Assembly: GCF_009696575.1 (NCBI RefSeq)
Contig: NZ_VULQ01000002.1
Span: 186,001 to 250,000, forward strand
Direction: 5' to 3'
DNA from: Anaerococcus porci
GTDB taxonomy: Bacteria > Bacillota > Clostridia > Tissierellales > Peptoniphilaceae
DNA: 64,000 bases
Shown here: in pieces, positions 51,284 through 60,875 of the stretch
Numbering within the stretch: position 1 is the first letter of the stretch
How the letters are laid out: each line of letters begins with the position of its first letter
Made by a program: the position numbers and the translations under genes
Notes under the pieces: generated by a model
The model's database searches: none
Seen by the model: the letters and a program-made list of their open reading frames with translations, nothing else
Told to the model about the DNA's origin: nothing

Positions 51284-53143
51284 TTAATCAAGTTCAAGCT
51301 TTCCTGTGTATAATTGATAATATGTGCCTTTTTTAGCCATTAAAGAATCATGGTTTCCTCTTTCTATAATTCTACCATTATCCATTACCATTATTACATC
51401 AGAGTTTTTTATTGTTGAAAGCCTATGAGCTATAACTATTGATGTAGAACCTGTCATAAGATTATCCATGGCATCTGTTACTATAAGCTCTGTTGCTGAG
51501 TCTATTGATGAAGTAGCCTCATCTAAAATTAACATAGATGGCTCATCTACAGCTGCTCTAGATATGGATACTAGTTGATTTTGACCATCCGATAAGGATG
51601 ACCCATTTCCATGGATTTTTGTATCATAACCATGAGGAAGCCTACAAATAAATGAATCAGCTTTACTCATCCTAGCTGCAGCCTTTATCTCATCATCGTT
51701 TGCATCAAGTCTACCATACCTTATATTTTCATAAATAGTATCTGTAAACAAGCTTACATCTTGGAGTACCATCCCAAAAGCTTTTCTTAAGGCGGATTTT
51801 TTAATTTGATAAATATCTATATCATCTACCTTTATAGAACCCTTATCTATGTCATAAAATCTTGTTATAACATTGGTTATAGTTGTCTTTCCAGCACCAG
51901 TTGAACCAACAAAGGCTATTTTTTCACCTGGATTTGCATAAAAAGTTACATCCTTTAATATCTTATTTTTACCATCATATGAAAAGTCTACATGCTCAAA
52001 GTCAATTTTTCCTTCAAGCCTTTTATATTTTATTTCTCCATTAACTATCCTCTTCCAAGCGTAGATTCCTGTAAGGGTATTTTCTTCATGAAAGTTTCCA
52101 TCTTTATCAATAGTTGCATGAACAAGGTCTATATCTCCATCATCACTTTCAGCTTCCATATCAAGTATTTCAAATATACGATTAGCTCCTGCAATAGCTT
52201 GAGCCATAACATTCGCTTGTTGACTTACTGTTGCAATTGGATTTTGTAATTGCCTTACATATGTTAGATATGTAGCAAGTGTGCCTACTGTCATTTGTCC
52301 AAGAATTGTTAAAACAGCTCCAACCATACATATTATGGCATAAGATATGTTGATACCATTTTTAAGAAAAGGCATTATCTTCCCCGTTATAGTATTAGCT
52401 TGCCAAATAAGCTCTCTTACTCTATCAGCCGTTTTATTGAACCTATCTTTTAAATTTTCTTCAAAGTTAAACACTTTTACAACTTTCTGACCTGAAAGAG
52501 TCTCTTCTATAAAACCATTCATCTTTCCAAGTTCAACTTGATTTCTTGAAAATAGTCTTGTTGATTTTGTTATTATCTTTTTTAATATAAAAAGCATAAG
52601 ACCTATGGTCAAAAGTGTAAGGATTGTAAGCTTAAAGTTTATAACAAACATTATAGCAAAAGTTCCTATAAATAAAAGTAGTGATTGAAGAAGATTTGGG
52701 ATAGATGATGATAGAGATTGACCTAACATATCTGTATCATTTGTAAACCTTGACATTATTTCCCCATGAGTATTTTGGTCGAAAAATTCTAATTCAAGAC
52801 TTTGAATTTTCTCAAAAAGTTCATTTCTTATATCTTTTATAGCTTTTTCACTTACCCTAACCATTAACCTTGAAAAAATAAGAGATGTTATAGCAGATAT
52901 TATGAATAGCCCAACCATCATCAAAACATTTTTCTTAAGTCCATCAATATTTGAATTTAAAATCATCTCGTCAATTGTCGGTTGAAGTAAAGACATACCC
53001 AAAATTTGAGTTAGGGTAGAAATTATTACAGATATAATTACCACTATCATTTGCCACTTATAGTTGAAAAGATATTTTAATAATCTTACAATACCACCAT
53101 TGAAAGAATTCTGATTTCTTGAGGAATTTAATTTATTACTCAT
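51284..53143 (-). CDS. ABC exporter half-transporter (subunit B)
   Basis: 619 residues. Six-helix exporter domain (about 25-335) then ATPase domain: Walker A GSTGAGKTT, signature SLSDGQNQL (deviates from LSGGQ), Walker B MLILDEATSSID with the catalytic Glu, and switch IAHRLSTI. An insertion of about 50 residues (VHATIDKDGNFHEENTLTG) precedes the ATPase domain. Forms a heterodimer with the overlapping upstream gene product, as in BmrC/BmrD or LmrC/LmrD multidrug exporters. Substrate unknown. Confidence 0.9.
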   Translation of the reverse strand: MSNKLNSSRNQNSFNGGIVRLLKYLFNYKWQMIVVIISVIISTLTQILGMSLLQPTIDEMILNSNIDGLKKNVLMMVGLFIISAITSLIFSRLMVRVSEKAIKDIRNELFEKIQSLELEFFDQNTHGEIMSRFTNDTDMLGQSLSSSIPNLLQSLLLFIGTFAIMFVINFKLTILTLLTIGLMLFILKKIITKSTRLFSRNQVELGKMNGFIEETLSGQKVVKVFNFEENLKDRFNKTADRVRELIWQANTITGKIMPFLKNGINISYAIICMVGAVLTILGQMTVGTLATYLTYVRQLQNPIATVSQQANVMAQAIAGANRIFEILDMEAESDDGDIDLVHATIDKDGNFHEENTLTGIYAWKRIVNGEIKYKRLEGKIDFEHVDFSYDGKNKILKDVTFYANPGEKIAFVGSTGAGKTTITNVITRFYDIDKGSIKVDDIDIYQIKKSALRKAFGMVLQDVSLFTDTIYENIRYGRLDANDDEIKAAARMSKADSFICRLPHGYDTKIHGNGSSLSDGQNQLVSISRAAVDEPSMLILDEATSSIDSATELIVTDAMDNLMTGSTSIVIAHRLSTIKNSDVIMVMDNGRIIERGNHDSLMAKKGTYYQLYTGKLELD

Positions 53144-54899
53144 TTATATCACTTCCCTTCTGTTGCATATCGTAGGTTTTTCTATAAAATTCACTTTCCT
53201 TATAAAGTTCGTCGTGGCTACCTATAGCCTCAATTCTACCTTCTCTCATAACCATAATCCTGTCACAGTGTCTAAATGAAGATACTCTTTGAGAGATTAT
53301 GATTTTTGTAAGTTTATCAGAATAAGAATTTATTCCTTCAACTATTTGACTTTCAGTCTTTGTGTCTACTGCACTTGTAGAGTTATCTAAGATTAAAACT
53401 TTTGGCTTTTTTAAAAGTCCACGTGCTATACAAATTCTTTGTTTTTGTCCACCCGAAACACCTGTTCCACCTTGACCTAAAACTGACTGATATCCATCAG
53501 CTCTTTCTTTTATAAAGTCATGGGCGCAAGCAATTCTAGCAACCTTTTCTACTTCTTCAAAACTAGCTTCAGTATCGCCCCACCTAATGTTATCTTCAAT
53601 CGTTCCTGAGAATAGGGTGTTTTTTTGTAAAACTATATTTACATCATTCCTAAGCTTTTTGATATCGTAATTTTTAACATTAACTCCACCAACTTTAACA
53701 ACCCCTTCACTAACATCATAAAGTCTCGGTATAAGTTGGACAAGACTTGATTTTGCAGAACCAGTTGGTCCTAAAATACCTATGGACTCTCCCTCTTTTA
53801 TATGGAGATTTATATTTTCTAAGGCATAATTGTCAGAATCTTCTTTATATTTAAATGATACATTAGAAAAATCAATTGAGCCGTTTTCAACTTCAAGTCC
53901 ATCAATTTTTTCGTGATTTTTCATATATGGCTCATGTTCTATTACCTCTGCTACACGGACAACTCCTGGACTTGATGCCATCATTTGCATTAAAACCATA
54001 GAGATTCCTATAAAGGCAGCTAAAAGCATCATAGCATACATAATAAAACTCATTAACTCTCCTACTTGGATTTTGCCACTAATAATTTCATTACCACCAA
54101 ACCACACAAGAGATGCCATTGTTCCAAACATTATTATATTTGCAATTGGACCAACATAACTCATTGCACCACTTGCCTTGTCTATTAGCTTATACATGGT
54201 AAAGTTTTGTTTTGCAAGTTTTTTAATCTCAAAATCATCTCTAACAAATGACTTTACCACTCTTATATTTGCTAAAGATTCTTGAACAATAAGGTTTAGC
54301 TTATCAAATTCTTTTCTAAATTGTTTAAATCCAGGTATAGCCTTCGACATAGTGAAAAATATGGCTATTACTAAAAGTGGCATGGTAACTAAGAATAATA
54401 ATGATAGCTTAGCTGATACATTTACAGATAAAATTACGGCAACGATACCTGTAACTACAGTCTTAATTATAAATCTTGTTCCTAAAAATACTGAAAATAT
54501 AATTTGTTGTATATCACTTGTAAGCCTTGTTATTAAAGATGAAGTTTGGAACTCTTCTAAATCCTCAAAACCATATTCTTGGATTTTACCAAATGCGAGC
54601 TTTCTTAGGTTTGCACCAAACCCTGAAGATGTTGCAGAAGCATGTTTTGTAGCAACCATACCTGCATACATACAAAATAGTGAAACTAAAATCATAACTG
54701 CACCTAAGATAAATGTCATCTTTATATCCGACTTACTTACTGCCATATCAATTATAAATGCCATTATGGTAGGTACAATAAGCTCTAGAATTGTCTCTAT
54801 TGTTGTTGCAACCATAGAGATCTTGGCATTTTTCTTATACTCTCCAACAGCAGGCATCAAATATTTGAAATTGACAAAAAATTCCTTTAAACTATTCAA
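53136..54899 (-). CDS. ABC exporter half-transporter (subunit A)
   Basis: 587 residues. Exporter membrane domain (about 20-310) and ATPase with Walker A GPTGSAKSS, consensus signature GVSGGQKQRI and Walker B VLILDNSTSAVD. The catalytic Glu after the Walker B Asp is Asn, so this half carries the degenerate catalytic site. The two subunits are complementary: this one supplies a good signature, the partner the catalytic Glu. Overlaps the partner gene by 8 nt and the MarR gene by 4 nt. Confidence 0.9.
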   Translation of the reverse strand: MNSLKEFFVNFKYLMPAVGEYKKNAKISMVATTIETILELIVPTIMAFIIDMAVSKSDIKMTFILGAVMILVSLFCMYAGMVATKHASATSSGFGANLRKLAFGKIQEYGFEDLEEFQTSSLITRLTSDIQQIIFSVFLGTRFIIKTVVTGIVAVILSVNVSAKLSLLFLVTMPLLVIAIFFTMSKAIPGFKQFRKEFDKLNLIVQESLANIRVVKSFVRDDFEIKKLAKQNFTMYKLIDKASGAMSYVGPIANIIMFGTMASLVWFGGNEIISGKIQVGELMSFIMYAMMLLAAFIGISMVLMQMMASSPGVVRVAEVIEHEPYMKNHEKIDGLEVENGSIDFSNVSFKYKEDSDNYALENINLHIKEGESIGILGPTGSAKSSLVQLIPRLYDVSEGVVKVGGVNVKNYDIKKLRNDVNIVLQKNTLFSGTIEDNIRWGDTEASFEEVEKVARIACAHDFIKERADGYQSVLGQGGTGVSGGQKQRICIARGLLKKPKVLILDNSTSAVDTKTESQIVEGINSYSDKLTKIIISQRVSSFRHCDRIMVMREGRIEAIGSHDELYKESEFYRKTYDMQQKGSDINE

Positions 54900-55339
54900 A
54901 TTACCTCCCTATTTACTTCCATTAAAATTTCAGCAAGTTCAGAAAAGTCATCTGCCATCTTCTTTATCTTTTCTTCCCCCAACCTATCATAAAGTTTTGC
55001 ATTAAATTCGATAAGTGGATTAAGATAATTTCTGGCATATTGTTTTCCTTTTTCTGTCAAAACTAAAATTTTAAGTCTCTTGTCACTTTCATCAGTGACT
55101 GTTTTTACATATTCTTTTTCACATAATTCCATAATTATATTATTTATAGTTTGTTTGGCAACAGCCATTTTTTCTACAATCATAGATTGGCTTACACCTT
55201 TCTCATAAATTAGGGTTAAAAAAATAGCAGTCTTTATGCCATTAGCATTCATATCTTTGAAGCTTTGGCTTTTTAATCCCTGCACTTTCCTAATTAGAGA
55301 AAACAACTTAAAAATATAAAGTGATTTTTGATTTTCCAT
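54896..55339 (-). CDS. MarR-family transcriptional regulator
   Basis: 147 residues, winged-helix MarR fold with GVSQSMIVEKMAVAKQTINN as the helix-turn-helix and DESDKRLKILVLTEKG as the wing. First gene of a three-gene unit with the ABC exporter, so it probably represses that exporter and itself until a drug or lipid ligand binds. An inverted repeat between the -35 and -10 is the likely operator. Confidence 0.9.
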   Translation of the reverse strand: MENQKSLYIFKLFSLIRKVQGLKSQSFKDMNANGIKTAIFLTLIYEKGVSQSMIVEKMAVAKQTINNIIMELCEKEYVKTVTDESDKRLKILVLTEKGKQYARNYLNPLIEFNAKLYDRLGEEKIKKMADDFSELAEILMEVNREVI

Positions 55340-55367
55340 CTATATCCTTTCTATAATCATATATATT

Positions 55368-55395
55368 ACTATAGTCCTAAAATGGACTTTGTCAA
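55368..55395 (-). promoter_or_regulatory. marR-ABC promoter with internal operator
   Basis: On the minus strand TTGACA (55395-55390), a 16-nt spacer and TATAGT (55373-55368). The spacer holds AGTCC-N6-GGACT (55388-55373), a perfect inverted repeat placed so that bound protein would block RNA polymerase. Confidence 0.7.
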
Positions 55396-55440
55396 TAGCC
55401 ATGTTGAATTTTTGTTGTATAATAGCACTTGAGGTGAAAT

Positions 55441-56352
55441 ATGATAAATTATTTAAAAGAATTAAATATAGATGATAAATTAATAGAAAAAATTATGGAT
55501 TTTAGAGATAGCAATGATATAGAGGATAAAGATCAAGAAAGGATAAGAAAACCTGAATTTAAATATTATGGTAAAAATATATTAAATAAGGCAATAACTG
55601 CAATCTTATCTGGTGAAAATATTCTTTTATCAGGTCCAAAAGCAACAGGTAAAAATATCCTTGCCCAAAATCTTTCCTATATTTTTAACAGACCTTCACG
55701 GGATATTTCCTTTCATGTAAATACCGATTATAATTCTCTTATTGGTGCTGATACATTTAAAGATGGAAAAGTAGTGTTTAGAAAAGGACCAGTATATGAA
55801 TGTGCAATGAAAGGCGGCTTTGGAGTCTTAGATGAGATAAATATGGCAAAAAATGAAGCTATATCGGTTCTTCATGCAACACTTGATCACAGGAGAATTA
55901 TAGATATTCCTGGTTATGATAAGATTCAACTTCATGACAAGACAAGGTTTATTGCAACAATGAACTATGGTTATGTTGGAACACGCGAGATAAATGAAGC
56001 TCTTGCTTCAAGATTTATGGTAATAAATATGCCTAATATTACTAGGGAGAATTTAAAATCTCTACTATTAGACAAATTCCCAAAACTTAAAGAAAAATAC
56101 CTTAATACTTTTATAGATATATTTGAATCTCTACAAGAAAAAAGCGAAAATTCTGAAATTTCTACTAAGTCTGTAGATTTAAGAGGCCTTATTTCAGCAA
56201 TAGAAACAATGAGAATTGGTCTTAACCCTTATGATGCCATAGAGATGGGGCTTATCAACAAGTCATTTGATGAATTTGAAAGAGAAATTGTAAGAGATAC
56301 AATTGATAATAAACTACCAAAAAATATATATGAGAGCGTCTTTAATGACTGA
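55441..56352 (+). CDS. MoxR-type AAA+ ATPase
   Basis: 303 residues. Walker A GPKATGKN near residue 65, Walker B FGVLDEINMAKNE, sensor 1 FIATMNYGY and arginine-finger region EALASRFMVINMP. It resembles the MoxR/NorQ/CbbQ subgroup, which works with VWA-domain partners to remodel or activate other proteins. A VWA gene follows with an 8-nt overlap (ATGACTGA). The 60-residue N-terminal helix region is less conserved. Client protein unknown. Confidence 0.85.
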   Translation: MINYLKELNIDDKLIEKIMDFRDSNDIEDKDQERIRKPEFKYYGKNILNKAITAILSGENILLSGPKATGKNILAQNLSYIFNRPSRDISFHVNTDYNSLIGADTFKDGKVVFRKGPVYECAMKGGFGVLDEINMAKNEAISVLHATLDHRRIIDIPGYDKIQLHDKTRFIATMNYGYVGTREINEALASRFMVINMPNITRENLKSLLLDKFPKLKEKYLNTFIDIFESLQEKSENSEISTKSVDLRGLISAIETMRIGLNPYDAIEMGLINKSFDEFEREIVRDTIDNKLPKNIYESVFND

Positions 56353-58069
56353 TACTTTTGAAAAATTAAGGGCTATGAACGTTATTTGGGATTATGCTGG
56401 TGATTATTCAATCTTTCCAAAAAATTACTATCCAATGGATGAAAATTATAAAAATATAATAGAAGGTTTCAAATTTAAAAATTTTAGACTTGACCTATTT
56501 TCATCCTTTTTCTCTTATCTTAAAAATGATAATCCATTTTTTGAAGAATTTAAAAATATTAGCCTACTTTTATTAGATGACTTAGCTTTTAGAAAGCTTA
56601 AAGAAAGAAATTTAGTGATAGAAGATTTGAGAAAATCTTATGCTAATTTTATCCTCAATAAATATAGATATAAAAAAGAAACTGAAAATGTATTTGAACA
56701 GATTGAAAAAGCCTACTATGAAAAAGTATTTGGTAGGACTATAAAAGAGGGAAAAATTGTAAGAGATTTTTATAAAGAGCTTTTTTCAATAAATACTTAC
56801 AAAAGTCCTGAGATTATAAAAGATTTGGATGTGCTTTTTAAAAAATACTTTTTGTTTGAAAGATTTGAACAATATAATGAACTCTTTGATCAAATGATTG
56901 AAGAAGAAAAACCCAAAAATTTTGATAAAGAGGATTTAGATGATTCTGAGATTGAAAAAAATATAAATGACCAATTTGAAATCCAATCTGCAGAATTTAA
57001 TGGATATATATATTTTGAAGAAAAAAAGAAAGATACTAATAAGGATATCTTTATATTTGAAGGGGATGATAAGAAAAATAAAAGAGAAGATAATTTCATA
57101 GAAGATTTTTATGGAAAACTTTCTATAAGTAAGAAAAGACAAGAACTTCTAGAAAGAGAACTTGCTAAAGGAATCCATAAAGGTAAAAAACTATACTTTA
57201 CAAATGGAGAATACACAGACAGTCCAAATGCTAGATTTAATCAAAAGATTAGAAAAAAACAAAGTGATAAAAATAAAAAATATATAGAAATAAACCTATC
57301 TATAAATAATAGAGCTATAAATGAGCTTAAAAGAACTATAGAAAATTCACTTTCTAACTATGAAGAAGATGAGCTTTATAGGAAAAACTATGGACTTCTT
57401 GATTCAATAAATGTTTGGAAAGCAGAAATTTTAAATGACTCTAAAATCTTTTTTTCAAATAATAAAGATCCTAAGCCTAAATTTCAAATTGATTTATTAA
57501 TAGATGGATCAGCTAGCCAAATAAAAAGACAAGAAGTTGTGGCAGATCAAGCTTATATAATTGCAAGTGCTATGGACAAAGTCAACATTCCTATAAGAAT
57601 CATGTCTTTTTCAACCCTAAGAGACTACACAGTATTTAATCTTTATAGGGACTATAAGGATAAAGGGAAAAATGACAAAATATTTAACTTTTTTGCATCA
57701 GGTTCTAATAGAGATGGTTTAGCCTTTAAGACTATTCATAAACTTATTAATGAAAATATGGATGAAAATGTAAGAAAAATTCTTATAATTCTTTCAGACG
57801 GTAGACCAAATGATGAAAAACACAATATAAATAATGTAAATGCCAAGATAAAAGATCAATATATAGAAAAAAAGGCTGTAGATGATACTGCAAAAGAAAT
57901 TAGAAAGCTTAAAAGTGATAGGATAAGTGTCCTTGGTGTTTTTACAGGTGAAGATGAAGATATAGAAAATGCCAAACTAATATATGGAACTGATTTTTGT
58001 AGAATTACTAAACTTGAAAATTTTTCAAAAGTTGTATCAATATATATGAAAAATATAATGACAAATTAA
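56345..58069 (+). CDS. VWA-domain protein paired with the MoxR ATPase
   Basis: 574 residues from the ATG at 56345, overlapping the ATPase stop by 8 nt; translation is probably coupled, as no strong binding site is seen. The N-terminal two thirds are charged and helical, with an acidic stretch (KEDLDDSEIEKN). A C-terminal von Willebrand A domain (about 370-574) has a MIDAS: IDGSASQ (DxSxS), SNRDG and LSDGRPND. This plan matches NorD/CbbO/CobT-like partners of MoxR ATPases. No cobaltochelatase, Rubisco or nitric oxide reductase genes are near. An upstream ATG at 56330 is an alternative start. Confidence 0.8.
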   Translation: MTDTFEKLRAMNVIWDYAGDYSIFPKNYYPMDENYKNIIEGFKFKNFRLDLFSSFFSYLKNDNPFFEEFKNISLLLLDDLAFRKLKERNLVIEDLRKSYANFILNKYRYKKETENVFEQIEKAYYEKVFGRTIKEGKIVRDFYKELFSINTYKSPEIIKDLDVLFKKYFLFERFEQYNELFDQMIEEEKPKNFDKEDLDDSEIEKNINDQFEIQSAEFNGYIYFEEKKKDTNKDIFIFEGDDKKNKREDNFIEDFYGKLSISKKRQELLERELAKGIHKGKKLYFTNGEYTDSPNARFNQKIRKKQSDKNKKYIEINLSINNRAINELKRTIENSLSNYEEDELYRKNYGLLDSINVWKAEILNDSKIFFSNNKDPKPKFQIDLLIDGSASQIKRQEVVADQAYIIASAMDKVNIPIRIMSFSTLRDYTVFNLYRDYKDKGKNDKIFNFFASGSNRDGLAFKTIHKLINENMDENVRKILIILSDGRPNDEKHNINNVNAKIKDQYIEKKAVDDTAKEIRKLKSDRISVLGVFTGEDEDIENAKLIYGTDFCRITKLENFSKVVSIYMKNIMTN

Positions 58070-58073
58070 AAGA

Positions 58074-58096
58074 CTGAAAAGACGGATTATTTAATC
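58074..58096 (+). terminator. left half of a terminator split by the IS
   Basis: AAGACTGAAAAGACGGATTA just after the VWA gene. Its complementary half, TAATCC-TTTTTTCAGTCTTTTTTT, lies at 59210-59231 on the other side of the IS. Rejoined, they make one long hairpin with a two-base loop and flanking T-runs. Confidence 0.7.
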
Positions 58097-58152
58097 TGAA
58101 CTGACCCCCAAAAGTTAGACCAAAAAACTAACTAGAGGAGGTCAGTTTTTTA

Positions 58153-58360
58153 ATGGCAAAATACAGTACAGAATTTAAAGTGATGGTCGTAAAAGAGTAT
58201 CTAAAAAACACAATAGGATACAGTCAATTAGCTAAAAATATAAAATACCACAAGAATGCATAGTAAGGAAATGGGTAAATGCGTACAAATCTCAAGGCTA
58301 TGAAGGACTAAAATCAAAAAACGAGGAAGACCTTCAAATATGCCTAAAAAAATCAAACTA
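58153..58360 (+). pseudogene. IS3 orfA remnant
   Basis: Starts ATG after GAGGAGGTCAG and reads MAKYSTEFKVMVVKEYL, the usual IS3 orfA helix-turn-helix start. A frameshift after LAKNIKY leads to a stop at 58261. The other frame continues with ECIVRKWVNAYKSQGYEGLK, then breaks again. Confidence 0.75.
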
Positions 58361-58379
58361 AGAACGAAGAAAAAAAGAT

Positions 58380-59115
58380 ATTAGAAATCAGAAAAAAATC
58401 CAAACTATGGATATAGAAGAATAACAGCAATGTTAAAAAGATTAGGATTAATCATAAACAAAAAGAAAGTACAAAGACTAGTACAAAAACTAAAAATACA
58501 AGTAAAGAGCTTTTCCAAAAAAACAAGAAAATATTCATTATACAGAGGAACTGTAGGCAAGATAGCAGAAAACAAAATAAAAAGATCTTTTAAAACAAAT
58601 AAACCATATACACAAATAATAACAGATACAACAGAATTCAAGTATTTAGAAAAGGATAAATCAGGCACATATCAAATAAAGAAACTTTATCTAAATCCAT
58701 ATCTAGACATGTACAACAGCGAGATATTAAGCTACGAAATATCAAAAAATCCAAATCTAGAACCAATATTAAAAGCCCTAGATAAAGCAATAGAAAAAAC
58801 CAATGAAAACAAAGAAGAGAGAATATTTCATTCAGATCAAAGATGGGCATATCAAGTAAAACAATACACAACCAAATTAAAGTCAAATGGAATAACTCAA
58901 TCAATGTCAAGAAAAGGCAATTGATTAGACAACTCACCAATGGAAAACTTCTTTGGAATTTTAAAACAAGAAATATATTATGGTAGAAAATTCTATTCAT
59001 ATGAACAATTAAAAGAAACAATAGAAAAATATATTAATATTACAACGAAAAAAGAATAAAAGAGAAATTAGGATATTTAAGTCCAGTAGAATTTAGAAAA
59101 AAGAATGCAGCATGA
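58380..59115 (+). pseudogene. IS3 orfB (DDE transposase) remnant
   Basis: The frame picks up near NPNYGYRRITAMLKRLG. The largest open piece is 58430-58924, with the first Asp in TDTTEFKY and the second in HSDQRWAYQ. A TGA at 58922-58924 replaces the usual Cys codon before LDNSPMENFFG, which holds the catalytic Glu. A further single-base deletion follows near 59035, and the end reads YLSPVEFRKKNAA. Confidence 0.8.
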
Positions 59116-59233
59116 AAATTTTCCTATCCCTAGGGGTAGGAAAGGTAAATAAATACCAGAGTAAGTAAAAACTCAATCTGGTATTTGGTACAACTTTTTG
59201 GGTCGCCTTAATCCTTTTTTCAGTCTTTTTTTA

Positions 59234-60760
59234 TTATTTCTTTTTTAAAAATCTATGGTAAATATGGTTTACAAGCTTCATTACCTCTGGAATTCTCGCC
59301 AAGAGTATGGTAAATAAATAAAAAATACCAGCTATAATTATGGATATAAATAAACTAATTACATAGCCTAATTTAGGGTTCAAGCTTTTATATAAAAAGT
59401 GAGCAATAAGACCCATCATTATAGATAATATTGCAATTTTTATTAATGATCTTAGGCTGGTTTTAAAATTCATAGACCCAAAATTATCTCTAAACTTATA
59501 AAATATCATCAAGGCTCCAAGACCTGCAGAAAATGTTGTAGCTAGTGCAAGACCTTCTAATCCAAACACCTTAAGTAAAATGTAGTTAAATATAACATTT
59601 ATTATTTGTTGAATAACCACAATTATAACTGGAGTCTTGGAATCTCCTACTGCATAAAATCCCTTATCTATTACATCAGATAAGGACTGAAATATTACAA
59701 ATGGTGCATACATTACAAGCATTGATGCTGTTTTTATAACTGAATCATCATCAAAGGCTCCTCTTTGAAATACCAACCTGATTATAGGTTCAGATAGGCT
59801 CATCATTCCAAGAGTTGCTGGAATTACTAAAAGCATAGTCGTAACTATAGCAGATTTTAAATGAATTTTCATATTTCTAATATCTCCACTTTGTCCAAGA
59901 TTTGAAATAGTTGGAAATATAGATGTGGTCACTGAAACTGTAATAACACCTGTTATAAGAGCAAGTAAGGTTTTTGAAAATCTTAGAAATGATATTGAAG
60001 CATTCCCAAAAAAGTAAGATGCCATAGAGTTATCTACTGTAAGAGATATTTCACCTGCAGCTGAAGAAACTATAACCGGAACTGCTATCATTATTAGTGA
60101 TTTTATATACTTATTATGTATATCTATTTTATTAATATGCCTATATCCATGCTCTCTTGCAGTTTTAGGAAATAATATATATTGTAATGCATTACCGAGA
60201 AGACAACCTACAGCAAGAAAATATGGGTTTTTGCTAAGACCACTTACTATAGTAAAAGCTATGATAATTACATTCATTATTATTCCTGTAATTGCTGGAA
60301 TAAAAAAATTACCCTTTAAATTTAGATATCCCCTAAATACAGCAGAATAAAGGTATGCAAATATCGCAAACATTATTATCCTTGTGAATATAACTGCCAT
60401 ATCTAAAAGGTCACCTTCAAGATCAGGCGAAAATATCTTACAAAATATCCTTGCAAAAATAAAGCCAAATACTACTGCAACAAGTCCAAATATCATAAGT
60501 ATATTAAAAATATTTGAAGTAAACTCTTCTGCTGCAGCTTCTCCCTCTTCATTTTTAGCCTTGGTATATATGGGTATGAATCCATAAATAATACCACTTG
60601 CAACAAAGTTTGCTATAACTACTGGTAGAGTATTTGCTACAGCATAAATCGCTACAACATCCCCTGTACCATAAAAATATGCCATTACAGATTCCCTAGC
60701 AAAGCCAAATACTTTGGATAGAATTGTAACTAACATTAACATAAAAGCAGTTTGTCCCAT
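59234..60760 (-). CDS. murJ: lipid II flippase MurJ
   Basis: 508 residues, about 14 membrane segments, MOP exporter superfamily. The start GQTAFMLMLVTILSKVFGFARESVMAYFYG contains the conserved Arg-Glu pair of helix 1; SGIIYGFIPIYTKAKNEEG and VFQRGAFDDDSV are typical MurJ loops. It flips lipid II across the membrane for peptidoglycan synthesis. GAGAGG precedes the ATG. Its terminator is the hairpin interrupted by the IS. Confidence 0.92.
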   Translation of the reverse strand: MGQTAFMLMLVTILSKVFGFARESVMAYFYGTGDVVAIYAVANTLPVVIANFVASGIIYGFIPIYTKAKNEEGEAAAEEFTSNIFNILMIFGLVAVVFGFIFARIFCKIFSPDLEGDLLDMAVIFTRIIMFAIFAYLYSAVFRGYLNLKGNFFIPAITGIIMNVIIIAFTIVSGLSKNPYFLAVGCLLGNALQYILFPKTAREHGYRHINKIDIHNKYIKSLIMIAVPVIVSSAAGEISLTVDNSMASYFFGNASISFLRFSKTLLALITGVITVSVTTSIFPTISNLGQSGDIRNMKIHLKSAIVTTMLLVIPATLGMMSLSEPIIRLVFQRGAFDDDSVIKTASMLVMYAPFVIFQSLSDVIDKGFYAVGDSKTPVIIVVIQQIINVIFNYILLKVFGLEGLALATTFSAGLGALMIFYKFRDNFGSMNFKTSLRSLIKIAILSIMMGLIAHFLYKSLNPKLGYVISLFISIIIAGIFYLFTILLARIPEVMKLVNHIYHRFLKKK

Positions 60761-60843
60761 AATTACCTCTCTTTAATTATAAAATTTATTATAATTTAGT
60801 ATCACTTAGATATTATATCAAATTATAATAATAAATTAAAAAT

Positions 60844-60869
60844 AAGCACAAGAATTCCTTCCTGTGCTT
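60844..60869 (-). terminator. terminator of the VanY-type gene
   Basis: On the minus strand AAGCACAGGAA, GGAA loop, TTCTTGTGCTT then ATTTTTAATTT, just after the stop codon. Confidence 0.7.
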
Positions 60870-60875
60870 TAATTT

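Larger units (their letters stand above)
58097..59209 (+). mobile_element. decayed IS3-family element (IS150-like)
   Basis: About 1.1 kb. The left end TGAACTGACCCCCAAAAGTT and right end AACTTTTTGGGTCGCC are imperfect inverted repeats. TTAATC occurs on both sides (58091-58096 and 59208-59213) and contains the target duplication, whose exact length is ambiguous (3-6 bp). Both orfs are broken, and the orfA end/orfB start has been deleted, so it cannot move by itself. Confidence 0.85.

Noticed and set aside
54352-55005. 217-codon open frame on the plus strand
   Set aside because: It lies wholly antisense to the ABC exporter subunit and marR, whose domains are unmistakable; no ribosome binding site or family resemblance.
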